A DNA stretch of 64,000 nt from Spiroplasma diminutum CUAS-1. Its GTDB lineage: Bacteria; Bacillota_I; Bacilli_A; Mycoplasmatales; Mycoplasmataceae. Position numbers and translations under genes: made by a program. Positions 1 to 10,713 of the stretch are shown in pieces. Below the pieces are notes generated by a model. It was given only the letters and a program-made list of their open reading frames with translations, made no database searches and was not told the DNA's origin. Location: assembly GCF_000439455.1 (NCBI RefSeq), contig NC_021833.1, positions 558,001 through 622,000 on the forward strand. Reading direction: 5' to 3'. Position 1 is the first letter of the stretch; every line of letters begins with the position of its first letter.

Positions 1-208
1 TACTTTAAAAGGTTTTGATAAGAAACAAGATGGAGATCCAATTAAATATGCTAAGTTTTTAATTAATCTTTCTAAAAAAGACCAATTACCTTTACATATT
101 TTCCCAGGAAGAGATTCAAACCACTTTGCTGAAGTCAAAATTGAAAGATTAACTGCAGATATGGAGAAAATAAAAAAAGAAGCAACAAATTTACATGTTG
201 AAGATTAA
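1..208 (+). CDS. Short-chain dehydrogenase/reductase, C-terminal end (partial)
   Basis: The window opens inside a plus-strand gene; the last 68 codons are visible and end at TAA 206-208. The tail (a run of Lys/Asp-rich helix, then LPLHIFPGRDSNHF and a final charged helix) resembles the substrate-lid and C-terminal helix of classical SDR oxidoreductases, where a Pro-Leu-x-Leu stretch precedes a last helix. The Rossmann core and catalytic Tyr-x-x-x-Lys lie outside the window, so the assignment rests only on the tail. A strong terminator follows directly. Confidence 0.55.
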   Translation, partial: TLKGFDKKQDGDPIKYAKFLINLSKKDQLPLHIFPGRDSNHFAEVKIERLTADMEKIKKEATNLHVED

Positions 209-236
209 AAAAGAACTGCATTGCAGTTCTTTTTAA
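207..236 (+). terminator. Intrinsic terminator after the SDR gene
   Basis: An inverted repeat (AGAACTG with CAGTTCT, tiny loop) is followed by TTTTT on the plus strand. It directly follows the SDR stop codon. Confidence 0.85.
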
Positions 237-244
237 TTATAAGA

Positions 245-598
245 TTATAAAATGTATTTTGTTTTATGTATTATTTTTTTATATGCATATACACCATAAA
301 GAAATGCGAATATATTTAAAAATAAAAACTCTAAAATTATTAGTATTAAAAATTTATTCATTATTTGTGTATCTAATGAACTTTTATAGACATCAATTTT
401 AGTAATAATTATTAAACAATATAGAAAACTTACAATTGTTTGTAAAGAAACAATAATTACAAGAGTTCATCAAAAAGGAAATCTATAACTAATTGCTATA
501 TAAATAGAACTAATAATAAATAATATTGTAGAAACAATAACAACCCCTATACTTGAATTTAAGGCAAAGTTTGATTTTTCTCTGTCATTGAATCGCAT
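245..598 (-). CDS. Small three-helix membrane protein, function unknown
   Basis: A 117-residue protein, readable only with TGA as Trp (the pair at FPFWWTL). Three hydrophobic segments are visible, at about residues 14-36, 44-66 and 83-105, with a positively charged tail (YKKIIHKTK), so it should be an integral membrane protein. The start ATG shares one base with the stop codon of treC (TAATG), so it is translationally coupled to it and is the last gene of the trehalose operon. No family recognised. Confidence 0.75.
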
Positions 599-2223
599 TA
601 TTTTATATTCCTTTCCAAAACAATTACTTGATAAGGTTTAATTAAGTTAAAATTAAAATCATCATAATTATTTAATATAATTTTTCATTCATTTCTTTTA
701 ATTTCTAAATTTAAATTTATATCATAATTATTTCAATTTGTAATAATAATTGCTTTTCTATTATTTAAAGTTCTACTATAACTATATTCTTGTTCTTTGA
801 AAAAATTAATATTTCCATCACAGTATAAATTATCTGTTAATCTTAATTTAATTACTTTTTTATAAAAACTTAATACTGAATTTCTATCTTTTATTTGAGA
901 TTGAACATTTATTCTTTTATAGTTTTCATTTAAAAATAACTTTAAATCTTTTGTTTTTGAGAAACCAGAATTTTCAGTATTATCTCATTGCATTACACTT
1001 CTAGCATTATCTCTTGATTTTGCTCTTAAAATATTAAGAACTTCTTCTTCACTTAATGTATTCAATAAATCCTTAGCATTTCCAATTGACTCTATATCCT
1101 TAAAATCTGAAATTGATTCAAAATTTAAATTTGTCATACCAATTTCTTCTCCTTGATATATAAAGGGAATACCTCTCATTAAAGAAGTAAATGCAAATAT
1201 TGATGTTGCACTTTCATATCAAAAATTAATTGTGTCTCCAAACCTTGAAATAGCTCTTGGTTGATCATGATTATTCATAAATAAAGCAAGTGTAGAATTA
1301 TTATTTTGAAAACATGTTTGCCATTCTTTTTGAAGTTCCCAAAATGAATTTAAATCAGGTTTCATATTACTTCATTTATTGTTATCTTTATAGTCTACTT
1401 TTAAATGTAAAAATGTAAATATTGAATCTAACTGCTCATTTTCAGTTTTTGCATATCTTAAAGATTTTTCCTTAGTAGTTGAAGAAACCTCTCCAACAGT
1501 AAATATTTCCTTATCTTTACTAAAAACATTTATATTGAGCATTTTAAAATATTCTTCTATATGTTCTCCATCTGTATAAAAACCTCTACCATCACCAAAT
1601 AAATCATTTTCATATACTTTGGGTTTACTATATAAATTACAAACATCTAATCTAAATCCATCAACACCTTTTTCTCTTCAGAAATTTAAAATCTCTATAA
1701 ATTTTTTTTGAAGCTCTTTATTTTCTCAGTTTAAATCTGGCTGCTCTTTTGTAAATAAATGTAAATAATACTTATTCAATTTAGGAACATATTCTCAACA
1801 TGACCCTCCCATTTTACTTTTTCAATTAGTTGGCTCTTTACCATCAATCGGATCTTTAAAAATATAATAATTCATATATTTTTCTTCATTATTAAGTGCT
1901 CTTTTAAATCATTCATGCTTATTTGAAGTATGATTAAATACTATATCAATTATTATTTTAAGGTTTCTCTTTTTTGCTTCCAAAACAAGAACTTCAAAAT
2001 CTTTCATATCTCCAAATTTTTCATCAATTTCACAATAGTCCTGAACATCATATCCACTATCTTTAAATGGAGATTTTGTTACAGGAGAAATTCATATTCT
2101 TGTAATTCCAAGATCTTTTAAATAATCAAGTTTTGATATAATACCTTTAATATTTCCTATACCACTATTTCCTATTTCGTAAAATGTTTGTGGAAATATT
2201 TGATAAATAAATTCATTTCTCAT
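598..2223 (-). CDS. treC: Trehalose-6-phosphate hydrolase / oligo-1,6-glucosidase, GH13
   Basis: A 541-residue cytoplasmic alpha-glucosidase of family GH13, the usual length for TreC. Conserved regions appear in order: IDIVFNHTS (region I), VDGFRLDV with the nucleophile Asp (region II), TVGEVS with the acid Glu (region III) and MNNHDQPR (region IV). It should split trehalose-6-phosphate, formed by the PTS encoded just upstream (13 bp gap), into glucose and glucose-6-phosphate. Oligo-1,6-glucosidases share all these motifs; the neighbouring TreB-like transporter and LacI regulator favour the trehalose role. Seven or more in-frame TGA codons fall at Trp positions. Confidence 0.88.
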
Positions 2224-2236
2224 ATTTGCTACCTTA

Positions 2237-3796
2237 CTATTTTAATAATTCTCCTGCTTTTAATTCCACATTAAATTTATTAAAGTATTTAAATTTTGAA
2301 AATAACATTGTTAATCCTATAGAAATACCTGCAGTTAAAAGCATTGATATCATAAATCATGTATAACCTGTTCCAATTCATGTTGTTGTTCCTGGAATTT
2401 TTGATTGTACTTGAACATTTAATATTCCTAGTCATGCTCCATTTCCAGAGTTTGTTGCACTAACTCCAGAAATAACAGCTAATTCAAGACCTATTGCTGT
2501 TGCAATACATGACGCTACAAATGGATACATATGTTTTAAATTCACACCATACATTGCAGGTTCTGTAACACCTAAATATGCAGAAACAACTGATGGAATT
2601 CCAACATCTTTTGATCTTGGATCATTTCTATTAACAATAATTCAACCTAAAACAGCACTTCCTTGTGCAATAGCTTGTGCACAAGTACCAATAAATAGGA
2701 AATTTCCACCATTTTGAATAGTATCTTGTACAAATACTGCATTAAATAAATGATGAACTCCTGTTAAAACTATTGGTGCATAAACAAACCCAATTATAAA
2801 TCCAAAGAAATATTTGGCAATAGCATTTGTGAATGCTCATGATATTGCATAACTTATAACTGATGCTATTATAAATCCTAATGGTCCAATTATAAACATT
2901 GCCAGAATATAAGTTGGCAGAATTGTTACAAGTGGAACAATAATTTGACTTATTACAGCTGGACAAACTCTTTTAATTCATAAATTAATATATGCTCCAA
3001 CTATTCCAATTGCAAATGCTGGAATTACTTGAGCTGTATATTGAATTTTTCATGGATATTTCATGAATCCTCAATCAAATGCCCCATCCTTCATTCCAGA
3101 CATTATTTCTCAAATTCACTTAAATTCTCCTTCTTTTCCCGCTTCCCCAGCAACTTCATATACATTTAATAATGGTGGTACTAGTAAACATAATCCAACT
3201 ACTATACCCATTACTTGATCTGCTTCCATTTTTCTGAAAATACTTCAACATAAATGAACTGGTAGTCATCAGAAACATACCTGAGCAGGGATTCATAAGA
3301 AATCGTTTAATCCCTGTCAAAATTGTCCTGATTTAATAATAACAAATCCATTAAAATCAGCTTCTAGAATATTTCTAAATCCTAGAATTATACCACCAGC
3401 AACTAATACTGGAACAATTGGTATAAATACCTCACCTAAAAAATTTAATCCTCTTAAGAATAAACCAGATTTATTCTCGTTTGCAATTTGCTTGTTTTTT
3501 TCTTTTGATACTGCTTCTATTCCAGAAACAGCTATAAATTCTTTAAAATATTTTTCTACTTCAGTACCTATTATTATTTGAAATTGGCCTGAAGATTTAA
3601 AAGTCCCTTTAACACCCATCATTGATTCAATTAGGGGTTTATCAATAATAGATTCATCTTTTATAACAAGTCTTAATCTTGTTAAACAATGTGTAGCGGA
3701 AATAATATTATCTTTTCCACCAAGATTTTCCAACAAGTTAATAGATCAACTTTTTAAGTCAATCTTATTAATTGATACTTTTTTATCACTTTTCAT
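2237..3796 (-). CDS. treB: PTS transporter subunit IIBC, trehalose-type
   Basis: A 519-residue membrane transporter. The N-terminal IIB domain has the phosphorylated cysteine in ATHCLTRLRLV (about residue 38). The IIC domain follows with about ten membrane segments and the conserved VTEPAMYG loop. The stretch WIPAQVCFWWLPVH near residue 165 is typical of TreB. There is no IIA domain, so phosphate must come from a IIA encoded elsewhere. The start ATG has AAAGGA upstream and lies just below a perfect palindromic operator. Sucrose- or maltose-type glucosyl PTS proteins are the main alternative. Confidence 0.85.
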
Positions 3797-3809
3797 ACTC
3801 AATTTATCC

Positions 3810-3837
3810 TTTCTATTGGAAATGTTTCCAATAGAAA
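3810..3837. promoter_or_regulatory. Perfect 13+2+13 palindrome, probable TreR operator
   Basis: The sequence is symmetric over 28 bases around a TG centre; each arm carries TATTGGAAA or its complement. It lies in the 55-base gap between treR and treB and touches the ribosome-binding site of treB. LacI-family repressors bind such palindromes with a central two-base step, so this is probably where the adjacent LacI-type regulator binds. No U-tract follows, so a terminator is less likely. Confidence 0.75.
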
Positions 3838-3851
3838 TATTATATTACAAA

Positions 3852-4799
3852 TTAAATTATTTTAAATATATTTTCCAAATTTATCTCTTTTTTTAGTAAT
3901 TTATTTCCAATATTTTTACCAACTAAAAAATAATCAATTTCTATAGTTAAATCAAAATCATTTGTGTTTTTTACATTTTTGAATCTTGCAACATCAGTAA
4001 CTATATATTTTTTTCTAATATTATGCTGAATCAAATATGTATTTACAGATAAAGCAATTGTATGTGTCGCGCATACAATTATTTGACTATTATCTTCTCT
4101 AACAATTTCAGGCATTATTTCTATTACATATTCATATAAGTTATTTTTAATAAGTCATTTCGAAACTGTATTTTTTTTAATATTCTCAATAAATGCTTCT
4201 GTTCTAATCTTTCCTGTAGTTATATCGTGATTTTCAAGACCAATAAATGTAATTCTCATATCTTTATATAAACTATCAATTTTTTTTGCAAGTTGAGAAA
4301 ACATTTCATAATCATTAATATCAATTGATTTGATATTTTTTAAGTGTCTATTATAAACTATTATCTCTGAGTTTTTTATTTCTTCTATTTGAGTAATTAA
4401 CTCTTTACTAGTATTTTTAGGTAAAAATAATACTAATCCATATGAATTTCTTAAAATAATAGTCTTTAAATCATCTTGATACATCTTGCTATCGTTTGAT
4501 GATAATAAAATAAAAAAGTTAAGTTCTTTAAGTTCTAATACACTTTTAACACCATTAACTATTTCCATATTAGCTTTTTCTTCACTATTAAATGGCAACA
4601 ATAGATAAACATCTTTATTAGGTTTCTTAATACTAGCTGCTGCATAATTTGGAATATATCCACTTTGATCAATAACTTTTTTTATTTTTTCTTTAGCCTC
4701 ATTACTAATATTATAATTATTAAAATATCTAGATACAGTACCTATTCCAACGTTAGCCATTTTTGCTATATCATGATAAGTCTTTTTTTCTTTTTTCAT
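3852..4799 (-). CDS. treR: LacI-family transcriptional regulator, probable trehalose repressor
   Basis: A 315-residue DNA-binding regulator. The N-terminal helix-turn-helix TYHDIAKMANVGIGTVSRYF (about residues 5-24) and hinge helix (YAAASIKK) are classical LacI features. A degenerate periplasmic-binding-protein-like effector domain follows. ATG 4799 is preferred over an in-frame TTG six bases upstream. The reading frame is continuous only with TGA as Trp at 4152-4154. It is the first gene of the treR-treB-treC strand and is followed by the palindrome at 3810-3837. The effector is probably trehalose-6-phosphate, by inference from context. Confidence 0.82.
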
Positions 4800-4861
4800 A
4801 AACAATATTTCGCTTTCTATATATATTTTCTAATAAAAAAGCATTTATAATTAAAAAAAAT

Positions 4862-4888
4862 AAAAAAACAATAAATATTGTTTTTTTA
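4862..4888. terminator. Bidirectional-looking terminator hairpin
   Basis: Seven A, then CAAT, a short AT loop, ATTG and seven T: a symmetric A-stem-T structure in the gap between the treR promoter region and the flavoprotein gene. It would end minus-strand transcripts of the 5-6 kb genes before treR. Confidence 0.6.
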
Positions 4889-4920
4889 TACTTTGATTAT
4901 AAATTATATATTTCTTTCTT

Positions 4921-5958
4921 TTACTTTATAAAATGTTGATGTTTATATCAAGGATTATTATTTCAATGATATCTGTCATCAATTTCTTGATTTTCTAAAA
5001 GATTTGTCATAACAAAACTTGGATTTGCAATTAAACATCTTCCAACTGAAACTGCATTAATATTATTTTTTAATGCTTCTAATATATCCTCTTTTGAACC
5101 ATAATTTCCAGTAGTAATAATGTTTAAATTTGTATACTCTTTTAATTTCTTAGAATATTCAAGTCTATGTAGTTTAACATTATTTTCAACTCCAATAGTA
5201 GATTTTCTTTTTGATAAAATATCTCCTGCACTTACATGAATATATGAAATATAGGGCTCTATTAAAGGAATAATTTCTTTATAGTCTTCTACTTTAATTC
5301 CATCAGGATTTGAATCATTTACTGAAATTCTAACTCCAACTGGAATTGCAATTTTTTCTTGAATATTTTTTAGAATATAAATTATTGGTTCAATTTTTTC
5401 TTGAATATTTTCACTTATTGTTAAAGTATTTAATTCATTTATCAATAAGTTTGATAATAAAATTCCATCTCCTAAGTGTATTTCTATAAAATCAAAACCT
5501 GCTTTTTTAGCTCTTCTTGCTGAATTAACAAATTCATCACAAATCTCATAGAATTCTTTTAAATCAATTATTTTTAAATTATTTTGATCTAAGAAATCAA
5601 AGTAATGATTAATTCCCCTTTTTTGGTCAGTAATTTGTGATTTACTTCCGCCATGAAAAACTTGAATTCCAATAACACTTCCACCAGTATGAACAATATT
5701 TACAAGTCTTTGCAGTCCTTCAATATGTTCATCTTTTCAAATTCCTAAACTTTTATCAGTGTATCTACCATCAGGAGTAATTCCAGTACCTTCAACAATA
5801 ATAGTTCCTACTCCTCCATAAGCTCTTGAACCATAATGTTGAATATGAATATCATTTACAAATCCATCAACAGATGAATTAACATCCATTGGTGCTAAAA
5901 CAATTCTATTTCTTGATTCAATATTTGGGACTAAGCAAAATTTATCATTTATTTTCAT
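4921..5958 (-). CDS. Old-yellow-enzyme type NADH:flavin oxidoreductase
   Basis: A 345-residue TIM-barrel flavoprotein. The N-terminus (RNRIVLAPMDV), the strand HYGSRAYGGVGTIIVEGTGI, the IPVGVRIS strand and the C-terminal NAVSVGRCLIANP, which would hold the FMN phosphate, follow the usual order of the OYE/YqjM group. It is predicted to reduce activated alkenes or similar substrates with NAD(P)H in the cytoplasm; the substrate cannot be read. The last residues (after DRYH) are reached only with TGA as Trp. It sits 21 bases after the HAD phosphatase gene, probably in one transcript. Confidence 0.85.
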
Positions 5959-5979
5959 AATTTACACCTATATTCTGCT

Positions 5980-6843
5980 TTATTGAAATTCTTCTATAAT
6001 CTCATTTAATTTTTTACCTACTCCAGCATTTTGTACTGTTTCAATAACTTCTTTTGAAAGTTCTTTTATTCCTTCAATTGCATTTCCTACTGCATAACAA
6101 TTTGGAAAATCTCTAAACATAGGATAATCATTATGCTCATCTCCAAATACATGAATATCTTCTTTTGTTAAATTATATTTATCTAAAAGTTGATTTAATC
6201 CTCAACTTTTAGTTACACCTTTTTTAAAGATCTCTACTCTACAAGTTTTTTCTTTAGGAAATTCTAAAGCAAGTAGATCATTTTCTTCTACTAAGTTTCT
6301 TATAAATTCTAATTGTTCTTGATTTTCAGAATTTGCAACTAATACTGGAAAACTTTCATCATGATCTAATCCATTATCTATTAAGTCTTGTAAATCATCA
6401 TATTTATATAAAATTTTTCCTTTTGGAAAATGTGAGAAATCAATTTGGATTTCATTACGAACTAAAACTTCTAATCAGTCATCTTCTTTAATATAATGTG
6501 TTCTAAAATCATTTGATATACAAATGTCAATATCTGTTTCTAAAAATTTTTCTAATAGAACTTTAAACTCTTCTTTATCAAAATGATTTTTTGCAACATA
6601 TTCTCAAGTTTTTGGATTGATAACTGATGCTCCATTTGAACAAATTACTGGTAGATCAATTTGTAAATCTTTTGCTGCAAAATCAACTAAAAAATAATTT
6701 CTTCCTGTAACTATTGTTAAACTATTATTTGATTCTTCTTGAAATTTTAAAAGTTCTTTTTTATTTTCTTCACTAATATTATCTCATTCATAAAGAATAG
6801 TTCCATCCATATCAGTTGCAGCTATTTTTTTTATTTCTTTCAT
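5980..6843 (-). CDS. Cof-type HAD-IIB family phosphatase
   Basis: A 287-residue haloacid-dehalogenase-like hydrolase. Motif I is ATDMDGTIL (nucleophile Asp), motif II the Thr of LTIVTGRN, and motif IV GDEHNDYPMF; a C2-type cap lies between. Proteins of this group dephosphorylate sugar phosphates, FMN or similar small molecules; the substrate is unknown. The gene is the first of the pair with the flavoprotein and is transcribed away from the nitroreductase gene. Confidence 0.85.
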
Positions 6844-7094
6844 ATTTTTCACCCCATTATATTAATATTTTAACTTGAATTAAGTCAAATATAATTTATA
6901 TTTAACAACTATTTCTATTTAAGAGTGTATAATAAAAAAGTAATATTAATATCAAATATTTCTATTACTTAATATATAAATTTTTAAAAGACAAGTGGCT
7001 TAATTGCTAAAAACAATTTAATAAATAGTTATTTTTTTAATATGTTTAAAAATATTTTTTAAATGTCTTTTAAATACGAGAGGAAAAGCAAAAA

Positions 7095-7742
7095 ATGACA
7101 AAAAGTTTACAATTATTAAATGACAGAATTTCTGCAAAGAGATATGTTGAAGATTTTAAATTAAATGATGATCAAAAAACACAATTATTAGAATCAATTA
7201 GATTAGCTCCAAGTAGTTTTGGATTAGAACCTTTTAGAGCGATATTAATTGAAAATAAAGAAATAAGAAAAGAGATTCAACCTGCTTGATGAAATCAAGT
7301 TGGTGTAACTCAATCAAGTGCTTTATTAATATGAGTTGGTTATAAAGAAGAATACTTAACAAAAACTCATTTTATTGAACAAACTGAAAGAAATATTCCT
7401 AATGGATTTGAAAACATTAGAGAAATGATGATTGGTGGAGCTACTAATGTTCTTTCTACTTTAGAAATGAGCAGAGATGAATGAGTTGCACGACAAGCAT
7501 ATATTTCATTGGGAACTGTATTAAATACTGCACAAGAATTAGACTTAGATGTTTGTCCAAGTGAAGGATTTAGCGCAAAAGAAGTTGGCGATGTTTTGGC
7601 AAAACACAATTTATTAGACTTAGAAAATGAAAAAGTATTATTGGGAATGTTTATTGGAAAAGTTGATACTAATCAAGAATTTTATCACTCATTTACAAAA
7701 ACAAGAAGACCTGCTCAAAAAGCATATTCAATTGTTGAATAA
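7095..7742 (+). CDS. Nitroreductase-family NAD(P)H oxidoreductase
   Basis: A 215-residue flavoprotein with the FMN-binding N-terminus (DRISAKRYVED) and LAPSSFGLEPFRAILIEN, which is typical of nitroreductases. The Gly-rich C-terminal part (ISLGTVLNTAQELDLDVCPSEGF when split across two lines of the fold) is also typical. It should bind FMN as a dimer and reduce quinones or nitro compounds. AGAGGAAAA lies 8 bases before ATG. It is a single-gene unit: divergent from the HAD gene, and closed by a terminator. Confidence 0.85.
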
Positions 7743-7783
7743 AAAATGAATAGTTATTAACTTAAAAAATAATAATATAAATT

Positions 7784-7812
7784 AAAAAAACACTTCATTA
7801 AGTGTTTTTTTA
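7784..7812. terminator. Bidirectional terminator between nitroreductase and engB
   Basis: AAAAAACACTT and AAGTGTTTTTT face each other across a CATT loop. The T-tract serves the plus-strand gene and the A-tract the convergent engB gene, whose stop codon is inside the structure. Confidence 0.85.
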
Positions 7813-8400
7813 ATTCTTTTCAAACATTTCCATAAAGATATCATAAACTTTATCTAAATTACTCTTTTCAGTTGAAGATATTGATAAAAATCTATCTTCG
7901 CTGTCAAATTCTAAAGTTTGCTTAATTATTTTTTCATTTTTTATTATGTCATTTTTCTTACATTTATCTCTTTTAGTAGCTACAATAAAAACTTTAATTT
8001 GATGATGTTTAAAGAAATTATACATTTCTATATCATCATTTGTTGGTTTATGTCTCAAATCTACTAATTGGCAAATAAATTTTAGCTGTTCTCTATTTGT
8101 TAAATATTCATCCATCATTTTTGCAAATGCAAGTTTTTGATCATGATTAACTCTTGCATATCCATAACCTGGAGCATCAACAATTCTAAATTGACTATTA
8201 TTAATATCAAAAAAGTTTAATAACCTTGTTTTACCTGGAGTTGAAGATGTTTTTGCAAGCTTATTTTGATTTGTCAAGGCATTAATAAAAGTGGATTTTC
8301 CAACATTACTTCTTCCTATAAAACAAACTTCAGCAATATCATCTTTTAATCAACCACTTTTATTGGCAGCTGAAGTAATAAATTTAGCTTGTTTTATCAT
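7810..8400 (-). CDS. engB: Ribosome biogenesis GTP-binding protein EngB (YsxC/YihA)
   Basis: A 196-residue GTPase with G1 GRSNVGKS, G2 within SSTPGKTR, G3 DAPGYGYA and G4 TKRDK, in the order and size of EngB. The protein is needed for late assembly of the large ribosomal subunit. It lies downstream of three uncharacterised minus-strand genes. Its 3' end converges with the nitroreductase gene. Confidence 0.95.
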
Positions 8401-8421
8401 AATGTTATTCTCCACTTTTTG

Positions 8422-8745
8422 CTATTTTTGAATTTTATCAATTTCTTTTATCATACTTTCGTATTCATCAGTTGCATCATCAATTTCATCATGAACTGGT
8501 TCACTGCTTAATAGAACTATTTCTACAAAGAATTTCTTAACTTTTGCAACATATTCTTCTTGTCTTCTTATATTTGCTTCAAGAAGTCTATTATTATTCT
8601 TATCTTCTGCATATTGGCTTTTTAAAGATTCAAGAATTGCTTCTTCCATTTCAATGAAACTTTCATAATCTTGCTTCTTCATTTTTTTCAATGTTTTAGC
8701 AGAAAAAAGTTTTTTTTCTTCATTGCTTAAAAATTTATCTAACAT
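8422..8745 (-). CDS. Helical cytoplasmic protein of unknown function
   Basis: A 107-residue, highly charged and mostly helical protein (repeated Glu/Lys/Gln, coiled-coil-like over residues 20-70) with an acidic tail. ATG 8745 is chosen because GAGGTG lies 7 bases upstream; a longer reading has no ribosome-binding site. It precedes engB by 21 bases. No family recognised. Confidence 0.7.
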   Translation of the reverse strand: MLDKFLSNEEKKLFSAKTLKKMKKQDYESFIEMEEAILESLKSQYAEDKNNNRLLEANIRRQEEYVAKVKKFFVEIVLLSSEPVHDEIDDATDEYESMIKEIDKIQK

Positions 8746-8794
8746 ATATAACACCTCATTGACTATACAATGATTATAAAACAATTTTGCTAAT

Positions 8795-9352
8795 TTAATT
8801 GCTTATTTTTAAGTTTAATTGTTTAAAATAATCAAATAATTCCCAATGATATGGGATTTTTATAATATCTTCTAGATCTTTTTCATCTTTAAAAGTTATA
8901 TAAATTACAGTTCTTTTTAAATTATGTTTTACATCATCAATATTTTTTAAAACAATTATTTCATTAAAAAGAATTAATTGTTCTTCATAACAAAAAGCTA
9001 TTATTGATTTTTGCTTATTGTTAAGTAATAAAATATATATCAATATTTGAATTGCATAGATTAAATAAAATAGTGTAAAAATAAAACCTGTATATACAAT
9101 ATTTTGTACAATAAGGTTAAAAATAAAAAAAACTGTCATTATTAAGATATAAGGAATTATTAATAAATAAAAATATAAACTAAATATTTTATCTAATTTA
9201 GAATTAAAGTAATGCTCTTTTGATCAAATGATTTGCATTTTTTTAAGTCTTTTTTTATAAATTACAAAAAAATATATTAAAACTGCTGTTGTTAATAACA
9301 TAAAAAGATAACCGCTTATCACACTACTAGTTCAAATATTTAAAAAATTCAT
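8795..9352 (-). CDS. Membrane protein of unknown function, paired with 9355-9888
   Basis: A 185-residue protein with a first membrane helix at about residues 10-32, two more at 62-82 and 86-108, and a soluble C-terminal domain of about 70 residues ending YHWELFDYFKQLNLKI. Two TGA-encoded Trp are in the N-terminal part. ATG follows the stop of the upstream gene by 2 bases. The architecture (membrane helices plus a small beta-rich cytoplasmic domain) resembles its neighbour; both may sense or scaffold at the membrane, but no function can be assigned. Confidence 0.65.
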
Positions 9353-9354
9353 AA

Positions 9355-9888
9355 CTATACCTCTTTTTTAGTAATTTCTTCAATTGTTAACATTAAATTG
9401 AAATCTTCAATTTTCATAATATATTTATCATCATTGATTTCTAATTCCAAAAATAATTTTCATTGTTTTTTTACATAAATTAACAAATAATTACAATACA
9501 CTATTGATTTTAAATCATATTGAATATAATGATCATTTAATTGAACCATCAATCTTTTGTTTGTAACATAAATTGAAAAAGAAAAATTGGTTTCCTTTAA
9601 TTCTTTTTTATAATCTTCTTTGGCATTTTTATTTTTTAATTTTATTTTATGTAAAATTAATTCATCACTAAAATAATAGCAAATCTCATCTTTTGGTAAT
9701 TCAAAACCAATTTTAGTTTCTTTTAGAGTAAATTCTTCTTTTTTAAGTTTTAATATTTCATAAGTTTCTGTACTTTTAATTTTATAATCTTTAAATTTTT
9801 CTTTAAATATTAAAGCTAAAATACCAGTTATTAAAGTTAAAAGTAATCATATGAAAACTAATAAAATTATTAAAATATCTTTATTCAT
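9355..9888 (-). CDS. Membrane-anchored protein of unknown function
   Basis: A 177-residue protein with one N-terminal membrane helix (about residues 4-26) followed by a charged, beta-rich cytoplasmic domain (two blocks, KEEFTLKETKIGFELPKDE and FSIYVTNKRLMVQLNDHYI). It is the first of the three-gene set ending at 8422. The second half has a PH-like pattern of short strands around a conserved-looking LMV, which is inference only. Confidence 0.65.
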
Positions 9889-9947
9889 AATTTTTTACTC
9901 CCTTGTTTTATATTATAGCAATAATTAAACCATTTCTTAGAGTATAT

Positions 9948-9973
9948 AAAAAAGTGATTTTACTCACTTTTTT
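9948..9973. terminator. Terminator hairpin, AAAAAAGTGA/TCACTTTTTT
   Basis: A 10-bp stem with flanking A and T tracts. It stands between the quinone reductase gene and the first membrane-protein gene and can end minus-strand transcripts from upstream. Confidence 0.75.
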
Positions 9974-10055
9974 ATATTTGAATTATCAGATTATAAATTA
10001 ATAATAATTAAATTTTTTAGAATAATATATAAAAAACTTTATAGTTTTGAGTTTT

Positions 10056-10643
10056 TTAAACATCAAATTTAGAAAATTGTTTTTGTATTAATTCTAAGAA
10101 CTGTTGACGTTCTTCTAAAGTAGATTTTCCTAAATTTTTGTATGTTTCAATAATTGGATTAAATAAACCAATTTTTCTCATTACTTGAGCTGTTAAAGCT
10201 TCATTTTGCTTTTTGTTTTGATTTGTAGCAATTGATCACATATCTCCTAGAGATGTTTCAATAATAAATGTTTTTTCAATATTAATTGATGGTTTTCAAT
10301 CAACTGGGTTTCCACCTTCTTGAATTAAAGTACCAATAAACACTCTATCAAAGAAACCTTTTAAGATTGCTGGCATTTCAAAAAATATAATTGGATAAAT
10401 TAATACAATTTGATCACATTCGTTTGTTAACACTTCTATAAAATGCTCTAAATTAGGATCATATTCAGCATAACCAAATTTTTCAAATTCTCCTTGACTT
10501 ATAACTGGATTAAATTTCATTTTATTTAAATCTCAAATTTCGTATTCTTTTTCAACTTCTTCTAAACCCTTTATAACTGAATCTGCAATGGCATGATTAA
10601 AACTTGTTGGTTTTGGATTTGCAATAACTATAACTGTTTTCAT
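10056..10643 (-). CDS. FMN-dependent NAD(P)H oxidoreductase (KefF/MdaB-like flavodoxin fold)
   Basis: A 195-residue protein with the flavodoxin-like start VIVIANPKPTSFNHAI, the YPIIFFEMPAILKGFFDRV strand-loop that contacts flavin, and the length of quinone reductase/modulator-of-drug-activity proteins. It probably reduces quinones with NAD(P)H in the cytoplasm. Between two terminators it forms a single-gene unit. Confidence 0.85.
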
Positions 10644-10687
10644 AATATTTTTACCTCTTTAGATAATAATACCTTATTTAAGGCATT

Positions 10688-10713
10688 AAAAAAAGTAGGT
10701 AAACCTACTTTTT
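10688..10713. terminator. Terminator of the large surface-protein operon
   Basis: AAAAAGTAGG and CCTACTTTTT around a TAAA loop; the stop codon of the 896-residue protein (10705-10707) lies inside the stem. Usable in both directions. Confidence 0.8.
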
